From NCBI RefSeq assembly GCF_000424465.1, contig NZ_AUJY01000008.1, positions 167,511-231,510 on the forward strand: DNA of 64,000 nucleotides, given 5' to 3'. Numbering within the stretch: the first letter of the stretch is position 1; each line of letters begins with the position of its first letter. The stretch comes from Butyrivibrio hungatei NK4A153 (GTDB taxonomy: Bacteria > Bacillota > Clostridia > Lachnospirales > Lachnospiraceae). This document shows positions 37,642-47,880 of this stretch, piece after piece. The position numbers were made by a program, and so were the translations under genes. The notes beneath the pieces are model-generated. The model was not told the DNA's origin and ran no database searches. It saw nothing but the letters and a program-made list of their open reading frames with translations.

Positions 37642-40002
37642 ATGAAAACTGTTAAAACTAAAAATGTGCAGAAATTTACAATAGGAATGAAGAAAAAGCT
37701 GGTAGTACTTTTTATGTTGGTATTACTGGCTTTTGCTGGATTAGGAGCGAGACTTATCAGTATCACTACCAATAACGGCAAGGAATATGAGAAAAAAGTT
37801 CTTTCCCAGCAGCGATATGATTCGACAACCATTCCTTATAAAAGGGGTTCGATCCTTGATTGTAACGAAAGCACGCTCGCGTGGAGTGAGAAGGTATATA
37901 ATCTGATCCTTAATGCAAACGTACTTCTCAGTGATAAAGATAAAAATAAAGATAAGGATAAAGATAAAATCCAGCTTACGCTTAATGCGCTAAATAAGTA
38001 TTTTTCCGCACAGATGAGTGCAAACGGGATCGACCTTAAATGGATACAGGATTATCTGGAAAAAAATTCGGATAAGAAGTATTACATTCTGGCAAAAAAA
38101 CTGAGCTACGACGAGATAAAAGATTTTCAGGATTATGCGTCAAAAGAAAATCTTAAAGGTGTATATTTTGAAGCCAAATATATAAGAAAATATCCCGAGA
38201 ATACTTTGGCAAGTGATGTTATCGGATTTACTTCTGCCGATGATGTCGGACAGTGGGGACTTGAAAAACAGTACAACGATATTCTGGGAGGAGTTGAAGG
38301 AAGAGAGTATGGTTATCTTGATGATGACTTAAAACTTGAAAGAACAACAATTCCTGCAATAGACGGTAATAGCATAGTTACTACTATAGACAGCCATCTT
38401 CAGGCGGTTGTTGAGAAATATCTCAATGTATTTAATGAAGAGAACAAAGGAAAAGTTCGTCCGGGAAACGGTGCAATGAACGTCGGATGCATTATGACGA
38501 ACATCAATACCGGCGAGATTCTTGCAATGGCAAGCTACCCCAACTTTGACCTTAACAATCCGTGGGATGCTTCCAAACTTGTCGGAATGCCCGAGCTTCA
38601 TAAATACACAGAAGATGTGTTGGATGAAGAAGGTAATATTAAAATCCAAAAAGGAGATGTAGAGCAGGTCGTAGATGATGATACTAAAAACCCTGTCTAT
38701 ATTACAGCGGAAAGAGCAGAGCAGTTAAATAATTCTGATGATGCCGAAACTTACGAGCAGAAAGTTACAAATCTGCAAGCGATGTGGAAGAACTTCTGCA
38801 TATCTGATACCTATGAGCCCGGATCTGTCTCTAAACCTATTACTGTTGCCATAGGCCTTGACAGCGGAAAGATCACGGGTAATGAGACATATAATTGCGG
38901 AGGATATCTTGAAGTCGGCGGACATAAAATTCACTGCCATAACACAGGCGGTGACGGAATTATTTCTGTTCAGCAGGGTATTCAGAAATCATGTAACGTT
39001 GCAATGATGCATGTTGCTCAGGCGACGGGAATACATATTTTTTCAAAATATCAGAAAAACCTTGGACTTGGACTTAAGACCAATATTGATCTTCCGGGTG
39101 AACCTTTCATGGATACCGATGTGATGATACACAGAGAAAACGGTGAGAACAGTAAGAACGGGGATGTCGTAATGGTTCCGTCCGATCTTGCGACATACTC
39201 ATTCGGTCAGGGTTACAACTGTACCATGATAGAAATGATAACTGCTTTTAATTCCTTAATTAATGGCGGTAAGTTTTATCAGCCTCATGTTGTAAAAAAG
39301 ATTCTTTCAAGCAGCGGAAGCACAATAAAGAATATCGAGCCGAGACTCCTTAAACAGACTGTTTCCGATAGCACTTCAGAGAAGATAGTTGAGTACTGCA
39401 ACACTGTTACTCAGGAAGGCGGTACAGGAACAACAGCCGTACCTGTCGGATATAAGATTGGCGGCAAGACCGGAACTGCCGAGATGAGTATCAATGGTAG
39501 GCGTGATAAGATAAACTACGTAGTTTCTTTTATGGGATATGCGCCTGCAGATAATCCGGAGATCTCGATATATGTTGTTGTGGACAGACCCAATACGATC
39601 AAGCAGGATAATGCTAGATTTGCTACAACAATTGTACATAATATTCTTACAGAAGCACTTCCTTATCTCGGATATCCGATGACAGAGGAAGTTACAGAGA
39701 AACAGCAGCAGGAACTTAATGAGTTCAGAGAAAAATACGGTATTACTTCCGCACCTCCCAAAGTAGAGGAAAATCAGGAAGACGAAGCTGCTGAGGGAAA
39801 TTCTTCTGAAGAACAAAAAGAAGAGACAGAAGAAAATAAGGAGCCTATCTGGAAATCATTTGACGTTGACCCTGAGACGGGGTATTATATTAACCCGAAC
39901 ACAGGAAATTTAGTTGATCCTGATAGCGGATATGAATTGGGTAGCAGTGCATTTGAGGATGAGCTTTCAGATGACGCGCCTAAAGAAACTGCAAATAATT
40001 AA
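37642..40002 (+). CDS. ftsI: septal peptidoglycan transpeptidase (class B PBP, FtsI/SpoVD type)
   Basis: A 786-residue class B penicillin-binding protein. A short cytoplasmic tail and one membrane helix (about residues 16-36) precede the dimerisation domain (from YDSTTIPYKRGSILD) and the transpeptidase domain with SVSK (active Ser), SCN and KTGTAE. It has no PASTA domains. The end is an acidic tail with GYYINPNTGNLVDPDSGYEL. A run of hexanucleotides (GATAAA-like, about 37935-37972) encodes DKDKNKDKDKDK in the dimerisation domain. It partners with FtsW, encoded downstream. Confidence 0.93.
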   Translation: MKTVKTKNVQKFTIGMKKKLVVLFMLVLLAFAGLGARLISITTNNGKEYEKKVLSQQRYDSTTIPYKRGSILDCNESTLAWSEKVYNLILNANVLLSDKDKNKDKDKDKIQLTLNALNKYFSAQMSANGIDLKWIQDYLEKNSDKKYYILAKKLSYDEIKDFQDYASKENLKGVYFEAKYIRKYPENTLASDVIGFTSADDVGQWGLEKQYNDILGGVEGREYGYLDDDLKLERTTIPAIDGNSIVTTIDSHLQAVVEKYLNVFNEENKGKVRPGNGAMNVGCIMTNINTGEILAMASYPNFDLNNPWDASKLVGMPELHKYTEDVLDEEGNIKIQKGDVEQVVDDDTKNPVYITAERAEQLNNSDDAETYEQKVTNLQAMWKNFCISDTYEPGSVSKPITVAIGLDSGKITGNETYNCGGYLEVGGHKIHCHNTGGDGIISVQQGIQKSCNVAMMHVAQATGIHIFSKYQKNLGLGLKTNIDLPGEPFMDTDVMIHRENGENSKNGDVVMVPSDLATYSFGQGYNCTMIEMITAFNSLINGGKFYQPHVVKKILSSSGSTIKNIEPRLLKQTVSDSTSEKIVEYCNTVTQEGGTGTTAVPVGYKIGGKTGTAEMSINGRRDKINYVVSFMGYAPADNPEISIYVVVDRPNTIKQDNARFATTIVHNILTEALPYLGYPMTEEVTEKQQQELNEFREKYGITSAPPKVEENQEDEAAEGNSSEEQKEETEENKEPIWKSFDVDPETGYYINPNTGNLVDPDSGYELGSSAFEDELSDDAPKETANN

Positions 40003-40022
40003 AATTCATTGGGGGTATTTAC

Positions 40023-40988
40023 GTGAATGATTATATTGTAAGAACTTTGATACCGGTATGTGCATCATGCCTTATTGCAGTACTTGCGGGGCCTAAGATC
40101 ATAGCGATTCTTAGAAAGCTCAAAGCGGGACAGACTGAGAGAGAAGAGGGGCTTGAGTCTCATCAGAAAAAGACCGGAACGCCTACCATGGGAGGGATTA
40201 TCTTTTTGCTTCCCTTCTTTATTATAGGTGTTTCCTACGCTGCATTTCATAAGGAAGTAATTCCTATTCTTATACTGACTTTCGGTTTTGGTGTGATCGG
40301 ATTTATCGATGATTACATCAAAGTTGTAAAGAAGCATAACCTGGGGCTTAGAGCCTGGCAGAAGTTTTTGGGACAGCTCCTTGTGGCAATTATCTTTTCA
40401 TTATATGTAGAGAATTGCACGGATATGACACTTGCAATGAAGATTCCTTTTATAGGAAGCGAGATAGACTTTGGAATATTTAACATCCCGCTTTTGTGTT
40501 TCATATCACTTGGTACCGCTAACGGAACGAATTTTACTGACGGAGTTGACGGACTTTGTGCATCGGTAACGGCTGTTGTTGCAGGATTTTTTGTATTGGC
40601 AGCTATGCGCTACGGATCTACCGGAGCTGAAGTAATGGCTGCGGCTATGATGGGCGGACTCCTCGGTTATCTCGTATACAACGTTTATCCCGGAAAAGTA
40701 ATGATGGGAGATACGGGATCGCTTGCAATCGGAGGTTTCGTTGCGGGGATATCATATGTTATGAATATGCCTCTTTTCATCGTGATTGTCGGATTCATTT
40801 ACCTTATCGAAGTTATTTCCGTTATCATGCAGGTTACTTATTTCAAGCTTACAAACGGAAAAAGAATCTTCAGAATGGCTCCGATCCATCATCATTTTGA
40901 AAAGGGCGGCTGGTCAGAAACAAAGGTAGTTAATGTATTTACAACAGTAACAGTTATCATGTGCCTTATAGCATATGCAGGATTATAA
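40023..40988 (+). CDS. mraY: phospho-N-acetylmuramoyl-pentapeptide transferase
   Basis: A 321-residue polytopic enzyme that joins UDP-MurNAc-pentapeptide to undecaprenyl phosphate, making lipid I. Family motifs KKTGTPTMGGIIF, FIDDYIKV, TNFTDGVDGL and APIHHHFEKGGWSE are all intact and about ten membrane helices are present. The start is GTG, preceded by a G-rich ribosome binding site 21 bases after the transpeptidase gene. Confidence 0.97.
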   Translation: MNDYIVRTLIPVCASCLIAVLAGPKIIAILRKLKAGQTEREEGLESHQKKTGTPTMGGIIFLLPFFIIGVSYAAFHKEVIPILILTFGFGVIGFIDDYIKVVKKHNLGLRAWQKFLGQLLVAIIFSLYVENCTDMTLAMKIPFIGSEIDFGIFNIPLLCFISLGTANGTNFTDGVDGLCASVTAVVAGFFVLAAMRYGSTGAEVMAAAMMGGLLGYLVYNVYPGKVMMGDTGSLAIGGFVAGISYVMNMPLFIVIVGFIYLIEVISVIMQVTYFKLTNGKRIFRMAPIHHHFEKGGWSETKVVNVFTTVTVIMCLIAYAGL

Positions 40989-41003
40989 CAGAGGTTGAGA
41001 GAT

Positions 41004-42374
41004 ATGAAAGCTAGTGAGATATCAGGAAAAAAAGTACTTGTGATCGGAACGGGATTGTCGGGAGTAGGTTCCGTGCGACTTCTTCATCAGGTTGGCGCCG
41101 TGCCCGTAATGCTTGAAGAAAATACCAAGGTCACAAAAGAAGATATAGTAAAAAAGCTTAATGAAGAGGATAGAGAGAATACAGAGATCATCATAGGCGA
41201 GATCTCAGACGAAGTTCTCGACGAGCTTGTGCTTGTTGTACCAAGCCCTGCGGTTCCTCTCGATGCACCTACGGTACTTCGTATCAAGGAAAAAAATATT
41301 CCTATCTGGAGCGAGATAGAGCTTGCTTATAACTTTGCAAAAGGAAAGCTTGTTGCAATCACCGGAACAAACGGAAAGACTACAACAACAACTCTTGTAG
41401 GAGAGATAATGAAGGCTCACTTTAAGAGCAGCTATGTTGTTGGAAATATCGGTGTTTCATATGCTGAGAGCGCACTTGAAATGAAGGAAGACACCGTTAC
41501 TGTCGGAGAGATAAGTTCTTTCCAGCTTGAGGCAGTTGATAATTTCCATGCACAGGTTTCGGCTATCTTGAACATAACACCCGATCACTTAAACAGGCAT
41601 CACACTATGGAGTGCTATGCCGAGATGAAGCAGAACATTACAAACAACCAGACTAAAGAGGATACATGCGTACTTAACTACGACAATCCATATACAAGAG
41701 AGTTTGGAGAAAAATGTCCCGCTAAGGTGGTTTTCTTTTCGACATCCGAGAAACTTAAAGACGGATTCTATCTTGACGGCGAAGAGATATACATGAGTAT
41801 CGAAGGTGAAGCTGTCAAAGTTATGAATATTCATGACATGAACCTTGTAGGAATGTGTAATGTTGAGAATGTTATGGCTGCAATAGCAATGTCAGTGGCT
41901 ATGGGGGTTCCTTTTTCAACAATTCTCAGAGTTGTTCGCGAATTCAAGGCAGTTGAGCACAGAATTGAGTTCGTTGCGACAAAGAACGGCGTAGATTATT
42001 ACAACGATTCCAAAGGTACTAATCCCGATGCGGCTATTCAGGGAATCAAGGCGATGTGTAAGCCTACAATCCTTATCGGCGGTGGCTATGACAAGGGTAG
42101 TGAGTACGATGAGTGGATCGAGAACTTTGGCGATACGGTAAAGATGCTCGTTCTTATCGGACAGACTAAGGAAAAGATTGCAGAGTGTGCGCAGAAGCAC
42201 GGTTTTAATAAGTTTGTATTTAAGGATACTTTTGAAGAGGCGCTTGAATATTGCAGTTCTAACGCAAAAGAAGGGGAAGCGGTGCTTCTTTCACCTGCAT
42301 GTGCAAGTTGGGACATGTTCCCGAACTACGAAACAAGGGGTAAGAAATTCAAGGAGTATGTAAACAGACTTTGA
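41004..42374 (+). CDS. murD: UDP-N-acetylmuramoyl-L-alanine--D-glutamate ligase
   Basis: A 456-residue Mur ligase that adds D-Glu to UDP-MurNAc-L-Ala. It has the N-terminal Rossmann-like UDP-binding domain, the ATP loop AITGTNGKTTTTTLVGEI, the central-domain ITPDHLNRHHTMECY and the C-terminal domain (EHRIEFVATKNGVDYYNDSKGTN). The ATG at 41004 follows AGAGG with 9-base spacing; TTG 40995 is a poorer alternative. Confidence 0.97.
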   Translation: MKASEISGKKVLVIGTGLSGVGSVRLLHQVGAVPVMLEENTKVTKEDIVKKLNEEDRENTEIIIGEISDEVLDELVLVVPSPAVPLDAPTVLRIKEKNIPIWSEIELAYNFAKGKLVAITGTNGKTTTTTLVGEIMKAHFKSSYVVGNIGVSYAESALEMKEDTVTVGEISSFQLEAVDNFHAQVSAILNITPDHLNRHHTMECYAEMKQNITNNQTKEDTCVLNYDNPYTREFGEKCPAKVVFFSTSEKLKDGFYLDGEEIYMSIEGEAVKVMNIHDMNLVGMCNVENVMAAIAMSVAMGVPFSTILRVVREFKAVEHRIEFVATKNGVDYYNDSKGTNPDAAIQGIKAMCKPTILIGGGYDKGSEYDEWIENFGDTVKMLVLIGQTKEKIAECAQKHGFNKFVFKDTFEEALEYCSSNAKEGEAVLLSPACASWDMFPNYETRGKKFKEYVNRL

Positions 42375-42408
42375 GAATATGACAAAAAATATGAGGGGAT
42401 GATCTGAT

Positions 42409-43566
42409 ATGGCAAGAACCGGAGTAAACGTTTTAAGAAGGCAAAGAGAAAGAGAAGAAACATATGTTGACTACAGTTTGATATTTGTAATACTTTTTTT
42501 GCTTGCGTTTGGGCTTGTAATGATATATTCGACAAGTACATATTGGGCTAATCTTAAGATGAACGGTGACTCGTCATATTACTTCAAGCATCAGTTCGGA
42601 GCAGTATTTGGTGGAATTATTGCAATGATATTTATGTCCTATTTCCCTTATGGGTTCTTGAGAAAGTTTGCTTTTCCGTTGTATGCAACGTCAGTGGTCC
42701 TGCTTATCCTGACTCCTATCATAGGAAAAGAGATCAACGGTGCGAAAAGATGGATTCAGGTTCCTTTAATCGGATCTATTCAGCCGGCTGAGATAGCAAA
42801 GGTTTCTGTTATCATTTTTGTTGCGGCTTTCATCTTAAGGCTTCAAAAGCTTCTTTTAACTCCCAGAGGATATGGAGTGGCAATAGGATTTCCGGCATTT
42901 CTTGCGATAATGATTCGTCTGTGTACCAAGAACCTGAGCTCAGCTATTATCGTAATGGGAATTGCCGTTACCATGCTTTTTGTTGCAACTCCCGGTTATA
43001 AGAGATATGTAATGGCAGCTATGTCTGTAGGTGCTTTTGCGGCTGTTACGGTTCTTATAATTGCAAACGCGGGAGCAAAAGGAAGTTTCAGATCCGAGCG
43101 AGTTCTTGCGTGGCTCGATCCTCAGGGGCATGCGACAGACAAGGGATTCCAGACACTTCAGTCTCTTTATGCGATCGGCTCCGGCGGAACATTCGGAAAA
43201 GGTCTCGGCGAGAGCATGCAGAAGATGGGATTTATTCCCGAGGCACAGAATGATATGATCTTTTCCGTTATATGCGAAGAGCTCGGACTTTTTGGAGCCA
43301 TTGCCGTAATGCTCATGTTCCTTCTTCTTATCTGGAGACTTATGATCATTGCAAACAATGCACCTGATATGTTTGGAGCACTGCTTGTTATCGGCGTTAT
43401 GGCACATATTGCTATTCAGGTTATTCTTAATATAGCGGTTGTTACCAATACAATTCCCAATACGGGAATTACACTTCCGTTTATAAGCTACGGTGGTACC
43501 GCGGTTGTTTTCCAGCTCGCGGAGCTCGGAATAGCGCTTAATGTGGGAAGAAACATAGGAAGATAG
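42409..43566 (+). CDS. ftsW: SEDS peptidoglycan polymerase FtsW
   Basis: A 385-residue integral membrane glycosyltransferase of the SEDS family with about ten helices. Conserved blocks are GAKRWIQVPLIGSIQPAEIAKV, the catalytic-loop region KGFQTLQSLYAIGSGGTFGKGLGES, KMGFIPEAQNDMIFSVICEELG and PFISYGGTA. It would work with the upstream class B transpeptidase at the septum. The N-terminus is basic. Confidence 0.95.
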   Translation: MARTGVNVLRRQREREETYVDYSLIFVILFLLAFGLVMIYSTSTYWANLKMNGDSSYYFKHQFGAVFGGIIAMIFMSYFPYGFLRKFAFPLYATSVVLLILTPIIGKEINGAKRWIQVPLIGSIQPAEIAKVSVIIFVAAFILRLQKLLLTPRGYGVAIGFPAFLAIMIRLCTKNLSSAIIVMGIAVTMLFVATPGYKRYVMAAMSVGAFAAVTVLIIANAGAKGSFRSERVLAWLDPQGHATDKGFQTLQSLYAIGSGGTFGKGLGESMQKMGFIPEAQNDMIFSVICEELGLFGAIAVMLMFLLLIWRLMIIANNAPDMFGALLVIGVMAHIAIQVILNIAVVTNTIPNTGITLPFISYGGTAVVFQLAELGIALNVGRNIGR

Positions 43567-43573
43567 TTTTGAT

Positions 43574-44395
43574 ATGGCAAAGAAGAAGCGTAAAAAGAGA
43601 AAAAAACGTTCATATACTGCCAGACCGGCTTTTCATCCTTTTGAGAAACTGAGAGACTCCTTTAGATATAAACGGAGTCTTTATGTTATTTCAGGTATAA
43701 TCACTGCGTCTGCTCTGGTCGTCATAGCGATAGTTTTTTACATTGCGGACAATTACACCGTAAAGAATATCGTGGTTGACGGAAACACTCATTATACCCA
43801 AGAAGAGATCGCGGATATGGTTATAACCGATAAGCTGTGCCATAATTCAATTTTTTTGTCCATGAAATATATGAACAAGAGCATTGAAGATGTTCCTTTT
43901 ATTGAGAAGATCGACGTGGACATAGTTTCGCGCGATACGGTCAAGATCAATGTATTTGAAAAAGCTGTCGCAGGATATATAGCATATCTGGGAAAATATA
44001 TATACTTTGACAGAGAGGGCATTGTTGTGGAATGCTCTTCCGAAACGACCGAAGATGTCCCTCAGGTTATGGGACTTAATTTTGATTACATTACTATGCA
44101 TGAAAAGCTCCCTATCGATGATGCTCATCAGGTGATTTTTGGTGAGATCCTTGATATTACGCAGCTTTTAAATAAATATCAGCTTCATGCGGATAAGATT
44201 TTTTTCGACAGTGATTTTAATGTTTATCTTTATTTTGGCGGAGTTGAAGTCAGTATAGGTAAAAATGATTATATTGACGAAAAAATTCAACAACTTCGAT
44301 ATCAATTGCCAAAACTTGAAGGACAGACTGGAATTCTTAATCTGAAAGATTTAAATGAAGACACTAAACTATTTACATTTACCCCGAAAAATTAA
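43574..44395 (+). CDS. ftsQ: cell division protein FtsQ/DivIB
   Basis: A 273-residue bitopic protein: a very basic cytoplasmic tail (KKKRKKRKKRSYTARP), one membrane helix (about residues 36-58), a POTRA domain beginning NYTVKNIVVDGNTHYTQEEI and a beta domain. This is the DivIB/FtsQ architecture, the scaffold linking FtsL and FtsB-type proteins. It lies 7 bases after ftsW. No strong ribosome binding site is visible, so translation is probably coupled. Confidence 0.92.
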   Translation: MAKKKRKKRKKRSYTARPAFHPFEKLRDSFRYKRSLYVISGIITASALVVIAIVFYIADNYTVKNIVVDGNTHYTQEEIADMVITDKLCHNSIFLSMKYMNKSIEDVPFIEKIDVDIVSRDTVKINVFEKAVAGYIAYLGKYIYFDREGIVVECSSETTEDVPQVMGLNFDYITMHEKLPIDDAHQVIFGEILDITQLLNKYQLHADKIFFDSDFNVYLYFGGVEVSIGKNDYIDEKIQQLRYQLPKLEGQTGILNLKDLNEDTKLFTFTPKN

Positions 44396-44499
44396 AGAAT
44401 TGTGTCTGAGTAAAGTGAAATTTAAACAAAATTCTACTTAAAAAACGGGTTGATAATTGAGTAAAAAAATCGTATCATAGCTAATAAGGAGTCCAAGTT

Positions 44500-44529
44500 A
44501 TGAAGGAGGAGAAAACTTGCTTGAAATAA
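44500..44529 (+). CDS. nine-codon upstream ORF overlapping the ftsZ start
   Basis: ATG 44500 follows AAGGAG (44486-44491) at good spacing and encodes MKEEKTCLK. It stops at TAA 44527-44529, ten bases past the ftsZ TTG start, in a different frame. The ftsZ ribosome binding site lies inside it. It may be a leader peptide coupling translation of ftsZ, or may be accidental. Confidence 0.35.
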   Translation: MKEEKTCLK

Positions 44530-45758
44530 AGTCAAACGATGCTGAAACTACTTGCAAAATCATCGTCGTAGGGGTTGGCGGTGCAGGTAATAATGCTGTT
44601 AATAGAATGGTAGACGAAAATATTACCGGCGTAGAGTTTGTCGGTATTAATACAGATAAGCAGGCGCTTCAGCTTTGTAAGGCACCCAAGCTTTTACAGA
44701 TTGGTGAAAAGCTTACAAAGGGTCTCGGAGCAGGTGCTAAGCCTGAGATTGGTGAGAAAGCGGCAGAAGAGAGTGCGGAGGAAATTTCTGCAGCACTTAA
44801 GGGTGCAGATATGGTCTTTGTTACTTGCGGAATGGGCGGTGGAACCGGAACCGGTGCAGCTCCCGTTGTTGCTAAGCTTGCCAGAGAGATGGGGATTCTA
44901 ACCGTAGGCGTTGTTACAAAGCCTTTCAGCTTTGAAGCACGTGTACGTATGCAAAATGCTATGCTTGGTATCCAGAATATCAAGTCTAATGTAGATACAC
45001 TTATTGTGATCCCTAATGATAAGCTTCTTCAGATCGTAGACAGACGTACAACTATGCCTGATGCGCTCAAGAAAGCTGATGAGGTCCTCCAGCAGGCCGT
45101 TCAGGGAATCACAGATCTTATCAATGTTCCTGCTGTTATCAACCTTGACTTTGCCGATGTTCAGACTGTTATGAAGGACAAGGGCATTGCTCATATCGGT
45201 ATCGGTAACGGTAAGGGAGACGAGAAGGCTATTGACGCTGTCAAGATGGCGGTTGAAAGTCCTCTTCTTGAGACTAAGATCAATGGAGCTTCAAGTGTTA
45301 TCATCAATATTTCCGGTGATATCACACTTCAGGATGCATCCGATGCTTCCGAATATGTTCGTCAGCTTGCAGGAAATGATGTAAACATCATCTTCGGTGC
45401 AATGTATGATGAAAGCAAGACAGATAATTGTACAATAACTGTTATCGCAACAGGTATTGAAGAGAAGGTTCAGACCAGTACACAGACTAAGGCAGCTGCT
45501 GCACAGAGCGCAACAAACCGCGTATTTGCCGCATCTCAGCCTACACCTGTACCAACACCGGTCGTTTCAACACCTATAACACCTATCGCAACTGTACCTC
45601 CGGTACAGCCGATAATTTCACCTATCTCCGCTGTGACTGATGCTCCCGCCGCAAATCCATCACCAAGGCCGGGACTTTCAATTAACAGACCAAGCGAGAT
45701 TAAGGCAACAGTGGAACCCAAATCACTCAAGATTCCGGATTTCCTGCAGAGAAAATAA
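44517..45758 (+). CDS. ftsZ: cell division GTPase FtsZ
   Basis: A 413-residue tubulin homologue that forms the Z-ring. The nucleotide motifs [18 protein letters not shown] and [19 protein letters not shown] are complete, as is the synergy-loop region. The C-terminal domain is followed by a Pro/Thr/Ala-rich spacer of about 75 residues and the conserved peptide [11 protein letters not shown], which binds FtsA/SepF-type partners. The start codon is TTG, seven bases after AAGGAGG (44503-44509); no in-frame ATG is available at this position. It is the last gene of the operon. Confidence 0.97.
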   Translation: MLEIKSNDAETTCKIIVVGVGGAGNNAVNRMVDENITGVEFVGINTDKQALQLCKAPKLLQIGEKLTKGLGAGAKPEIGEKAAEESAEEISAALKGADMVFVTCGMGGGTGTGAAPVVAKLAREMGILTVGVVTKPFSFEARVRMQNAMLGIQNIKSNVDTLIVIPNDKLLQIVDRRTTMPDALKKADEVLQQAVQGITDLINVPAVINLDFADVQTVMKDKGIAHIGIGNGKGDEKAIDAVKMAVESPLLETKINGASSVIINISGDITLQDASDASEYVRQLAGNDVNIIFGAMYDESKTDNCTITVIATGIEEKVQTSTQTKAAAAQSATNRVFAASQPTPVPTPVVSTPITPIATVPPVQPIISPISAVTDAPAANPSPRPGLSINRPSEIKATVEPKSLKIPDFLQRK

Positions 45759-45763
45759 AATCT

Positions 45764-45796
45764 AAAAGCTGTCACAGAAGTGTGGCAGCTTTTTTT
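45764..45796 (+). terminator. terminator of the division operon
   Basis: A 13-bp stem (AAAAGCTGTCACA with TGTGGCAGCTTTT, one G-T pair), a GAAG loop and seven T mark the end of the mraZ-ftsZ operon. Confidence 0.93.
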
Positions 45797-45809
45797 ACGG
45801 GGAGTAAGT

Positions 45810-47771
45810 ATGAAGGTTGCTAACGTTTTGAAAGAAAATGTAAGTTATATTGTTATATCAATCATTGTTCTGATTTTTTCTTTTTTGACTATCAAAGGGT
45901 CTGTAGGTGGAAGTTTGGAGTTTAGTTTTCCGGCGGAGGGAGTGGATTATTCTACTATTTCGTGGGGAGAGGTTCCTATAGATGGGAACGGACAGGAATT
46001 TAGTGTTGATTATAAGGCATGGGATATCGGGCAGTTAGGGCTTAGGATGTCGAATGAAGGCGACGGTGAGTTTGAGCTGCTGATAAAGGACTCCAAAGGC
46101 GGAGAGTTTGCAAGAACGTACAATACTTCGGGGCTTGAAGCGGATGATGAGGATGTGACTTGGATTGATGTGGACCGACATGTTTCGGCGGGTAATCTGA
46201 AGCTGGTCTTTAAGAATATAAGTGTGAACGGGCTTAAGCTTATTGGATATTCGCAGGAAGATGTCTTGGATGACAGTGGGAATGCGGCTTTGGGACTTAA
46301 TATGCAGGTTAGGGCGGCTTCTTTTCCCAAGGTGAAGGCATATCTTTTTTCTACTGTATGGATATTGATAGTTCTTGCGGGATTTGTGGTTTTGAAGAAG
46401 AGGAGCATTTCCTATGAGAGGCTGTTCTTGGCGTTGTATATCGTAATGGGGATGCTTGCGTTTATGGTATTTACGCCTTTTGCGGAGCCGGATTCGGGCA
46501 ATCATTACAGGAGGGCGTATGCAATTTCTGAAGGCGACGTGTTTCCTGAGCTTGATGAAAATAATGCGATAGGAAGGTCATTTGCGTGGCCTTTGACGTG
46601 GGGGACAGGAGACGGAGTCTCTGTTTCCTGGTATGAAGCACGTAACAGAATGGGCTTTGATGTAAAAGATGCCTCAAATATGCAGTACATAACATATACG
46701 AATATTGCGCTGTATTCGCCTGTATGTCACGCGGTTCCGGCTCTTTTTATGGCAATGACAAGGCTGTTTACGCATAGCATGATCGTAATCGATATGGTCG
46801 CTAAGATTGCGAATTTTATTGCGATAGGAGCTCTTTTGTATCTTGGAATCAAAATCTCGCCCTTTGGAAAAGAATATTTCCTCTGGATGGCGGTTCATCC
46901 TTTTATGATGAAGCAGTATACATCAATATCTCCCGATCTTATGACTGCCGCGCTTGTGTATCTCCTTACTGCGCTGGTTTTAAGACTTAGATATGATGAG
47001 AAAGCGTATGCAAAGAAGGGATATCTTGTGGCATTATATATAATTCCGTTTTTGCTGGGGCAGTTTAAGATTGTGTATGTCGCTTTCTGCCTGCTTCTTT
47101 TCCTTACTCCGATGGATAAGTTTGAGAGTAAAAAGAGCTATTTTACCCATGCGACGGCGATCGGACTGCTGACAGTCGTGCCTGCGCTTGCGTGGTTTAA
47201 GATTTCATCGCATATATTAAGCCTTGGATACTCAGACATAAATGCGACAAACAGAGTGATCGCGATGAATCCCGTTAAATATATCCCGATTCTTCTCAAT
47301 ACATTCAGGATAAAGGGATATGACTATATCATGCAGTTCTTTGGAAGTGCGCTTGTATTTAAAGACGGCACAAATGAGGCAGTGGTACTCATATTTATAA
47401 TGCTTGTTGCGGCGTATATAAGCAGAAACATTTATATGAACAGGCATAATGAAGCGGAGATTGCTGTCAAGGTGCGAAAAGACGCTGCTTTGAAGGTATT
47501 TATGGCAGCGGCGCTCGCCATTACAACGGTTCTGATATTTACGGCTGAGTATGTTCAGTGGACGGATCCGGGAGCTTCAAGCGTAAACGGAGTTCACGGA
47601 AGATATTTCTTTCCGTTTATTTTCCCTTTGCTGATTCTTCTTACGGGAGTGTCTGGAACGAAGGAAATTGACGGTGAAGTCTTTATAGAACCATCGAGAA
47701 AGTCACTGTTTTCGCTGGTTTCGGTTACTCTTTGTTTCGTCGCACAGCTGTATATAGTGTACCGGCTGTGA
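45810..47771 (+). CDS. DUF2142-type polytopic membrane protein
   Basis: A 653-residue membrane protein with an N-terminal anchor helix, an extracytoplasmic beta-rich domain of about 150 residues and then about eleven helices. FTPFAEPDSGNHYRRAYAISEGD is the recognisable block of the DUF2142 family, whose acidic loop resembles GT-C glycosyltransferases; the function is unproven but probably concerns cell-surface polysaccharides. The start at 45810 follows GGGGAG; the frame is open to 45780 but that would begin inside the ftsZ terminator. It is monocistronic. Confidence 0.75.
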   Translation: MKVANVLKENVSYIVISIIVLIFSFLTIKGSVGGSLEFSFPAEGVDYSTISWGEVPIDGNGQEFSVDYKAWDIGQLGLRMSNEGDGEFELLIKDSKGGEFARTYNTSGLEADDEDVTWIDVDRHVSAGNLKLVFKNISVNGLKLIGYSQEDVLDDSGNAALGLNMQVRAASFPKVKAYLFSTVWILIVLAGFVVLKKRSISYERLFLALYIVMGMLAFMVFTPFAEPDSGNHYRRAYAISEGDVFPELDENNAIGRSFAWPLTWGTGDGVSVSWYEARNRMGFDVKDASNMQYITYTNIALYSPVCHAVPALFMAMTRLFTHSMIVIDMVAKIANFIAIGALLYLGIKISPFGKEYFLWMAVHPFMMKQYTSISPDLMTAALVYLLTALVLRLRYDEKAYAKKGYLVALYIIPFLLGQFKIVYVAFCLLLFLTPMDKFESKKSYFTHATAIGLLTVVPALAWFKISSHILSLGYSDINATNRVIAMNPVKYIPILLNTFRIKGYDYIMQFFGSALVFKDGTNEAVVLIFIMLVAAYISRNIYMNRHNEAEIAVKVRKDAALKVFMAAALAITTVLIFTAEYVQWTDPGASSVNGVHGRYFFPFIFPLLILLTGVSGTKEIDGEVFIEPSRKSLFSLVSVTLCFVAQLYIVYRL

Positions 47772-47880
47772 GGCCGCTTTATATCGGGATCTGAGACTCT
47801 ATGTTGTCCGCAATGCCGCATTTTACCTCGCGTCACAGAGTTAATTATAAATTGTGTGGAAAAATACGAAAAATGATGAT

